8,362 bases of DNA, taken from contig CAIUGQ010000506.1 in assembly GCA_903898725.1 (NCBI GenBank), positions 1 to 8,362 of the forward strand, read 5' to 3'. Origin of the DNA: an uncultured Burkholderiales bacterium. Lineage in GTDB: Bacteria; Pseudomonadota; Gammaproteobacteria; Burkholderiales; Burkholderiaceae_E. Below the pieces are notes generated by a model. It saw only the letters and a list, made by a program, of their open reading frames with translations. It was not told the origin of the DNA and searched no databases. Every line of letters starts with the position of its first letter. The stretch's first letter is position 1. Shown piece by piece: positions 5,010-8,362 of the stretch. The translations under genes and the position numbers were made by a program.

Positions 5010-7114
5010 AGACCGACCCTCGCGACGCCCTGCGCGTCGCCCTCGCGCCCCGATCCATCGCGGTGATCGGCGCCTCCGAGAATCCGAACAAGATCGGCGG
5101 TCGCCCGATCGCCTACCTGTCGCGCTTCGGCTTCCGCGGCGAGGTCTATCCGATCAACCCGGCGCGCGAGACGGTCCAGGGTGTGAGGGCCTACTCCGGT
5201 CTGGACGCGCTTCCTGCCGTCCCCGACGTCGCGGTGGTTGCCGTTCCGGGTCAGCTCGCGGTCGATGCGGTCGCCGAGTGCGCCGCCGCCGGCGTGAAGC
5301 TCGCGATCGTCATGGCCTCGGGCTTCGGCGAGACCGGGGACCCCGCGGCCAAGGCCCAGGAGCTCGCGATGGTCGCGAGCGCGCGCGCCGCCGGCATGCG
5401 GATGGTCGGGCCGAACTCCCAGGGTCTGGCCAACTTCGGCAACGGCGCGGTGCCGAACTTCTCGACGATGTTCGTCGACACCCCGGCCAAGGACGGGCCG
5501 GTCGGGATCATCAGCCAGTCGGGTGCGATGAGCGTGATCCCGTACGGGCTGCTGCGCGCCCGCGGCGTGGGCGTGCGTCATGCGCATGCCACCGGCAACG
5601 ACGCCGACATCACGGTCTGCGAGCTCGCGACGGCGGTCGTCGAGGACTCCGACCTGAAGCTGCTGCTCCTCTACCTCGAGGGCCTGCCCGACCCGCACAA
5701 CCTGGCCGAGGCCGCGCGGATCGCCCGCCGGCGCAACCTGCCGATCGTCGCGCTGAAGTCGGGCCGGTCGCAGGCAGGTGCCGAGGCCGCCCGCTCGCAC
5801 ACCGGCTCGCTGGCCACCGAGGACCGGGTGGTCGACGCCTTCCTCGAGGACCAGGGGATCTGGCGGGTGCGCTCGACGGCCGAGATGGTCGAGATGGCCG
5901 AGCTCTACCTGAAGGGCTGGACGCCGAAGGGCCGGCGGCTGGTGGCGATCAGCAACTCGGGCGCGGTCTGCGTGATGACCGCCGACGCCGCCACCGACGT
6001 CGGCATGCCGCTCGCACCGCTCTCGGACGCGACGCAGACCGAACTGAAGACCATCCTCCCGGGCTTCGCCACCACCCGCAACCCGGTGGACATCACCGCG
6101 GCGCTGCTCTCGAACAGCAACCTGTTCGGGTCGATCCTGCCGGTGATCGCGAAGGATCCGGCCGCCGACGCGTTCTTCATCGGTGTCGCGGTCGCGGGGG
6201 CCGGCTACGACGTCGAGGCCTTCGCGCGCGACAGCGCGGCCTTCGCCGCCGCCACCGGCAAGCCGCTGGTGGCCGCCGCCTCGCAGCCCGCCGTCGCCGA
6301 GCGCTTCGAGGCGCACGGCGTGTCGGTCTACCCGACCGAGGGCCAGGCGATCCGCGCGCTGGGCCAGTACGTGTCGCACGCCGAGCGGATGCGCGCCGCG
6401 CAGGCGGCCGACCCGCCGCCGCCGGTCCGTCGCGCGCCGCCGGCCGCGACGCGCATGCTCGACGAGGCCGCGAGCCTTGACCTGCTCGCCGCCCGCGGCG
6501 TGCCGGTCGTGGCGCACCGCGTCTGCGCGAGCGCCGCCGGGGCGCGCACCGCCCATGCCGCACTCGGTGGCGGCCGGGTCGTCGTCAAGGGCTGCTCGGC
6601 CACCATCGCGCACAAGTCCGAGCTCGGCATCGTCAAGGTCGGCATCGATTCGGCCGACGGCGTCGAGGCCGCGTACCGCGAGGTCGTGGCCGCCGCGGGC
6701 CGGGCCGGCCAGACGCTCGACGGCGTGATCGTCGCGACCATGGCCCGCGGCCAGCGCGAGCTGATGGTCGGCGCGCACCTCGATCCGACCTTCGGCCCGG
6801 TGCTGGTGGTCGGCGACGGCGGCAAGTACGTCGAGGCGATGCCCGACGTGGTGACCGTGCTGGCGCCGTTCACGCCCGAGCGCATCGAACGCGCGCTGCG
6901 TCGGCTGCGCATCGCGCCGCTGCTCGACGGCGTGCGCGGCGAGCCGCCGATGGACGTGGCCGCGTTCTGCCAGGCCGCCGCCGCCGTCGGCGCGCTGATC
7001 GCCGACCCGGCGGCCGGCATCGCCAGTCTGGACGTCAACCCGGTGATCGTCGGGGCGCGTGGCCAGGGCTGCGTTGCGGTCGATGCACTCGTCTACCGGG
7101 CGGTCGCGCTGTGA
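5006..7114 (+). CDS. Single-chain NDP-forming acyl-CoA ligase (acetate-CoA ligase/ADP-forming acyl-CoA synthetase family)
   Basis: The 702 aa protein joins an organic acid to CoA through a phosphohistidine intermediate, coupled to ATP/ADP (succinyl-CoA synthetase superfamily). Domain order is alpha then beta in one chain. The CoA-binding Rossmann domain (about 8-140) has SIAVIGASENPNKIGGRP, VYPINP and MVGPNSQG. The succinyl-CoA-ligase-like domain (about 160-300) has GIISQSGAM and KSGRSQAGAEAARSHTGSLA; His265 of SHTGSLA is the expected phosphorylated residue. A second such subdomain covers about 310-460 (ISNSGA, TRNPVDIT). A Pro/Ala-rich hinge (about 468-481) leads to an ATP-grasp domain (about 482-702) with VVVKGCSATIAHKSELGIVKVGI, ELMVGAHLDPTFGP, GDGGKYVE and SLDVNPV. 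All key motifs and the usual length of about 700 aa are present, so it looks active. The acyl substrate is not predictable. In context it probably activates the acid released after import and hydrolysis, feeding the thiolase-like/DUF35 pair. The start ATG 5006 has a strong ribosome site. Confidence 0.93.
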   Translation: MKTDPRDALRVALAPRSIAVIGASENPNKIGGRPIAYLSRFGFRGEVYPINPARETVQGVRAYSGLDALPAVPDVAVVAVPGQLAVDAVAECAAAGVKLAIVMASGFGETGDPAAKAQELAMVASARAAGMRMVGPNSQGLANFGNGAVPNFSTMFVDTPAKDGPVGIISQSGAMSVIPYGLLRARGVGVRHAHATGNDADITVCELATAVVEDSDLKLLLLYLEGLPDPHNLAEAARIARRRNLPIVALKSGRSQAGAEAARSHTGSLATEDRVVDAFLEDQGIWRVRSTAEMVEMAELYLKGWTPKGRRLVAISNSGAVCVMTADAATDVGMPLAPLSDATQTELKTILPGFATTRNPVDITAALLSNSNLFGSILPVIAKDPAADAFFIGVAVAGAGYDVEAFARDSAAFAAATGKPLVAAASQPAVAERFEAHGVSVYPTEGQAIRALGQYVSHAERMRAAQAADPPPPVRRAPPAATRMLDEAASLDLLAARGVPVVAHRVCASAAGARTAHAALGGGRVVVKGCSATIAHKSELGIVKVGIDSADGVEAAYREVVAAAGRAGQTLDGVIVATMARGQRELMVGAHLDPTFGPVLVVGDGGKYVEAMPDVVTVLAPFTPERIERALRRLRIAPLLDGVRGEPPMDVAAFCQAAAAVGALIADPAAGIASLDVNPVIVGARGQGCVAVDALVYRAVAL

Positions 7115-7173
7115 GGCCGCCGACCGCCCGCAGTGAACCCGCCGTGACCCCGCACCCCAACGGATCGAACGCC
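7115..7173 (+). other. 59-base intergenic gap before the TctC gene; no clear signal
   Basis: This is the longest non-coding stretch in the window. It is GC-rich, without a recognisable -35/-10 pair and without a hairpin plus T-run. It contains two imperfect direct copies of CCGCmGTGAmCC, about 10 bases apart (around 7129 and 7139), which are too short to interpret. A weak CGGA at 7161-7164 may serve as ribosome site for ATG 7174. A regulator site or internal start of transcription is possible but not supported. Confidence 0.4.
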
Positions 7174-7251
7174 ATGCCCCTCTCCAGAAGGATCGCGCTC
7201 GCGGCGATCGCCGCGGCCGCGTTCGCCGCTGCGGCCCCCGTGGCCCACGCG
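7174..7251 (+). other. Sec-type signal peptide of the TctC protein
   Basis: Twenty-six codons encode a short basic region (SRR at 4-6), an uncharged Ala/Ile/Phe core and a PVAHA cleavage site, followed by QAWPAKPVRI, where mature Bug proteins start. The two adjacent arginines are not followed by a Tat consensus, so Sec export is more likely. Confidence 0.85.
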
Positions 7252-8154
7252 CAGGCCTGGCCTGCCAAGCCCGTGCGCATCGTCGTCCCCTATCCGCCGG
7301 GCGGGCCGACCGACATCGTCGCCCGCGTCGTCGGCCAGCGGCTCTCCGAGCGGCTCAAGCAGCCGTTCGTGGTCGAGAACCGGGCCGGCGCCGGCGGCAA
7401 CATCGGTGCCGAGGCGGCCGCCAAGTCGCCGGCCGACGGCTACACGCTGCTGCTGGGCACGACCGCGCATGCGATCAACCCGAGCCTGTTCCCCGCGCTC
7501 GGCTACGACATCCGCAAGGACTTCGTGCCCGTCGCGCTGCTCACCAGCATCCCGCTGGTGCTGGTGGTGCCCGCCGCGTCGTCGGCCGCCACCGTCGCCG
7601 ACGTGGTCGCGATGGCGAAGGCCAAGGGCGGCGGGCTGGCCTACGCCTCGTCCGGCAACGGCCAGTCGACCCACCTGGCCGCCGAGATGTTCGCCTCGAT
7701 GGCCGGCGCGCCGATGACCCACGTCCCCTACAAGGGCAGCGCGCCCGCGCTGACCGACCTCGCCGGCGGCCAGGTCGCGCTGATGTTCGACACGATGCTG
7801 TCGGCGATGCCACAGGTGAAGGCCGGGCGGCTGCGCGCGATCGCGGTGACCAGCGCACAGCGCGCGCCCTCGGCGCCGGACGTGCCGACCGTTGCCGAGG
7901 CCGGCGGGCTCGCCGGTTACGAGGCGACCGCGTGGAACGGCCTGTTCGCGCCCGCGGGCACGCCGCCCGAGGTGACGGCGCTGCTGGCGCGCACCGTGGC
8001 CGAGGTGCTCGCCGAGCCCGAGACCCGGCAGCGTTTCGCCACCGACGGCGCGATCGTCGGCAGCGGCACGTCGGCCGAGTTCGGTGTCTTCGTCGGGCGC
8101 GAGATCGACAAGTGGCGCGGCGTCGTGCAGCGCGCGAACGTGAAGGTGGACTGA
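7174..8154 (+). CDS. Bug/TctC-family periplasmic solute-binding protein
   Basis: The 326 aa exported protein is of the tripartite tricarboxylate transporter receptor family (PF03970/Bug), which binds carboxylates in the periplasm. A signal peptide is clear: basic MPLSRR, an Ala-rich hydrophobic core, and AHA before Gln27 (cleavage expected after residue 26). Mature-domain hallmarks are VRIVVPYPPGGPTDIVAR (34-51), VENRAGAGGNIGAE (67-80), SPADGYTLLLG (85-95), VPYKGSAPALTDLAGGQV (184-201) and PDVPTVAEAG (235-244). Length is normal. ATG 7174 is chosen because it places the basic residues and core at the N-terminus; GTG 7111 and GTG 7144 are in frame but would bury the signal. No tctA or tctB membrane partner is in the window, as is usual for the many orphan Bug genes of Burkholderiales. 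Its ligand may be the operon's substrate, delivered to another transporter or used for sensing. It cannot be assumed to serve the Liv-type ATPases, whose usual binding protein is of the LivK type. Confidence 0.94.
   Translation: MPLSRRIALAAIAAAAFAAAAPVAHAQAWPAKPVRIVVPYPPGGPTDIVARVVGQRLSERLKQPFVVENRAGAGGNIGAEAAAKSPADGYTLLLGTTAHAINPSLFPALGYDIRKDFVPVALLTSIPLVLVVPAASSAATVADVVAMAKAKGGGLAYASSGNGQSTHLAAEMFASMAGAPMTHVPYKGSAPALTDLAGGQVALMFDTMLSAMPQVKAGRLRAIAVTSAQRAPSAPDVPTVAEAGGLAGYEATAWNGLFAPAGTPPEVTALLARTVAEVLAEPETRQRFATDGAIVGSGTSAEFGVFVGREIDKWRGVVQRANVKVD
8143..8150 (+). promoter_or_regulatory. Ribosome binding site for the AtuA-family gene
   Basis: AAGGTGGA ends 6 bases before ATG 8157 and overlaps the last codons of the TctC gene. 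It supports 8157 as the start of the truncated gene, 2 bases after the TctC stop. Confidence 0.6.
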
Positions 8155-8156
8155 AC

Positions 8157-8362
8157 ATGGCCAAGACGATCAGGGTCGGTTCCGGCTCGGCATGGTGGGG
8201 CGACCGCGTGGAGCCGGCGCGGCTCAACGCCGAGCAGGGCGCACTCGACTACCTGTGCTTCGAGACGATGGCCGAGGCGACGGTGTCGGCCGCGCAGGTG
8301 CGCGCGCGCCGCGATCCCTCGTTCCCCGGCTACGACACCTACCTCGACGAGCGCATGCGCGC
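8157..8362 (+). CDS. AtuA-family (DUF1446) protein, 3' partial
   Basis: The first 68 codons of a gene that runs off the right edge are visible. The start, MAKTIRVGSGSAWWGDRVEPA, with LDYLCFETMAEATVSAAQ (31-47) and RRDPSFPGYDTYLDERM (51-67), matches the N-terminus of the acyclic terpene utilization AtuA family (PF07287). Family members are about 450-600 aa. The namesake belongs to the citronellol/geraniol catabolic cluster of Pseudomonas, but its biochemical role is unclear. Many homologues in Burkholderiales sit beside Bug/TctC genes, outside any terpene pathway. The ATG lies 2 bases after the TctC stop, so the two are probably co-transcribed. The terpene link should not be carried over: no citronellyl/geranyl-CoA carboxylase genes are in the window. 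Confidence is high for the family, low for function. Confidence 0.88.
   Translation, partial: MAKTIRVGSGSAWWGDRVEPARLNAEQGALDYLCFETMAEATVSAAQVRARRDPSFPGYDTYLDERMR

Noticed and set aside
3166..5091. A 641-codon minus-strand frame and a 674-codon plus-strand frame (from 2985) across the thiolase-like region
   Set aside because: Both are Arg/Ala-rich shadows of the iclR and thiolase-like genes. Only the last 134 codons of the plus-strand frame (from 4608) are real, as the DUF35 gene.
4844..6778. A 644-codon open frame on the minus strand opposite the acyl-CoA ligase
   Set aside because: Its translation is low-complexity (His, Arg, Gly, Asp-rich) without domains. The sense strand encodes a complete conserved enzyme. 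Long antisense frames are a by-product of very high GC.
7111..7173. GTG 7111 or GTG 7144 as the TctC start
   Set aside because: These would add 21 or 10 residues before a well-formed signal peptide. ATG 7174 puts the basic region at the N-terminus.
7115..7173. Terminator or promoter between the ligase and TctC genes
   Set aside because: No hairpin followed by a T-run and no recognisable -35/-10 pair. The imperfect CCGCmGTGA repeats are too short to support a claim.
8157..8362. Terpene (citronellol/geraniol) catabolism inferred from the AtuA homologue
   Set aside because: No atuC/F carboxylase or other atu genes are visible, and AtuA-family genes are common outside terpene clusters.
1..8362. 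Mobile elements, CRISPR arrays, tRNA/rRNA, phage or defence genes
   Set aside because: No transposase, regular repeat array, structural RNA or defence-type domain was seen on either strand; coding density and base composition look uniform.

Overview
This is a gene-dense, high-GC window (roughly 70% G+C by eye). All supported genes lie on the + strand. There is no RNA gene, CRISPR array, insertion sequence, terminator or gene-free stretch over 300 bases. The gene families, the orphan Bug/TctC binding protein and the codon use (strong G/C third positions) point to a betaproteobacterium, most likely Burkholderiales. That placement is an inference from gene content.

Layout. Positions 1-811 hold the 3' end of a LivG-type ABC ATPase. 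Its reading frame runs off the left edge through an Ala/Pro/Gly-rich linker, which suggests a LivM-LivG fusion. Positions 815-1579 encode the LivF-type partner ATPase. Then come a cyclase/kynurenine-formamidase-like hydrolase (1576-2646), an IclR-family regulator (2660-3481), a thiolase-superfamily protein that lacks the usual nucleophilic cysteine (3478-4611), a DUF35 zinc-ribbon/OB-fold protein (4608-5009) and a single-chain NDP-forming acyl-CoA ligase (5006-7114). After a 59-base gap come an exported Bug/TctC solute-binding protein (7174-8154) and the first 68 codons of an AtuA-family (DUF1446) protein (8157 to the right edge).

Organisation. Four junctions are ATGA overlaps (1576, 3478, 4608, 5006). 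The other gaps are 3, 13, 59 and 2 bases. This reads as one operon, with the regulator embedded in it rather than divergent. The only place with room for an internal signal is 7115-7173.

Proposed joint role (inference). A branched-chain-amino-acid-type ABC transporter imports an organic acid or amide-like compound. The cyclase-family hydrolase opens or trims it, and the ADP/NDP-forming ligase makes a CoA thioester. The thiolase-like/DUF35 pair then cleaves or forms a carbon-carbon bond, possibly as a retro-aldolase like the steroid side-chain enzyme Ltp2-ChsH2 rather than by cysteine-based thiolysis. IclR would sense the substrate or an intermediate. The substrate cannot be read from the sequence. 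The most noteworthy feature is this compact set with a cysteine-less thiolase, and no acyl-CoA dehydrogenase, hydratase or hydroxyacyl dehydrogenase in the window.
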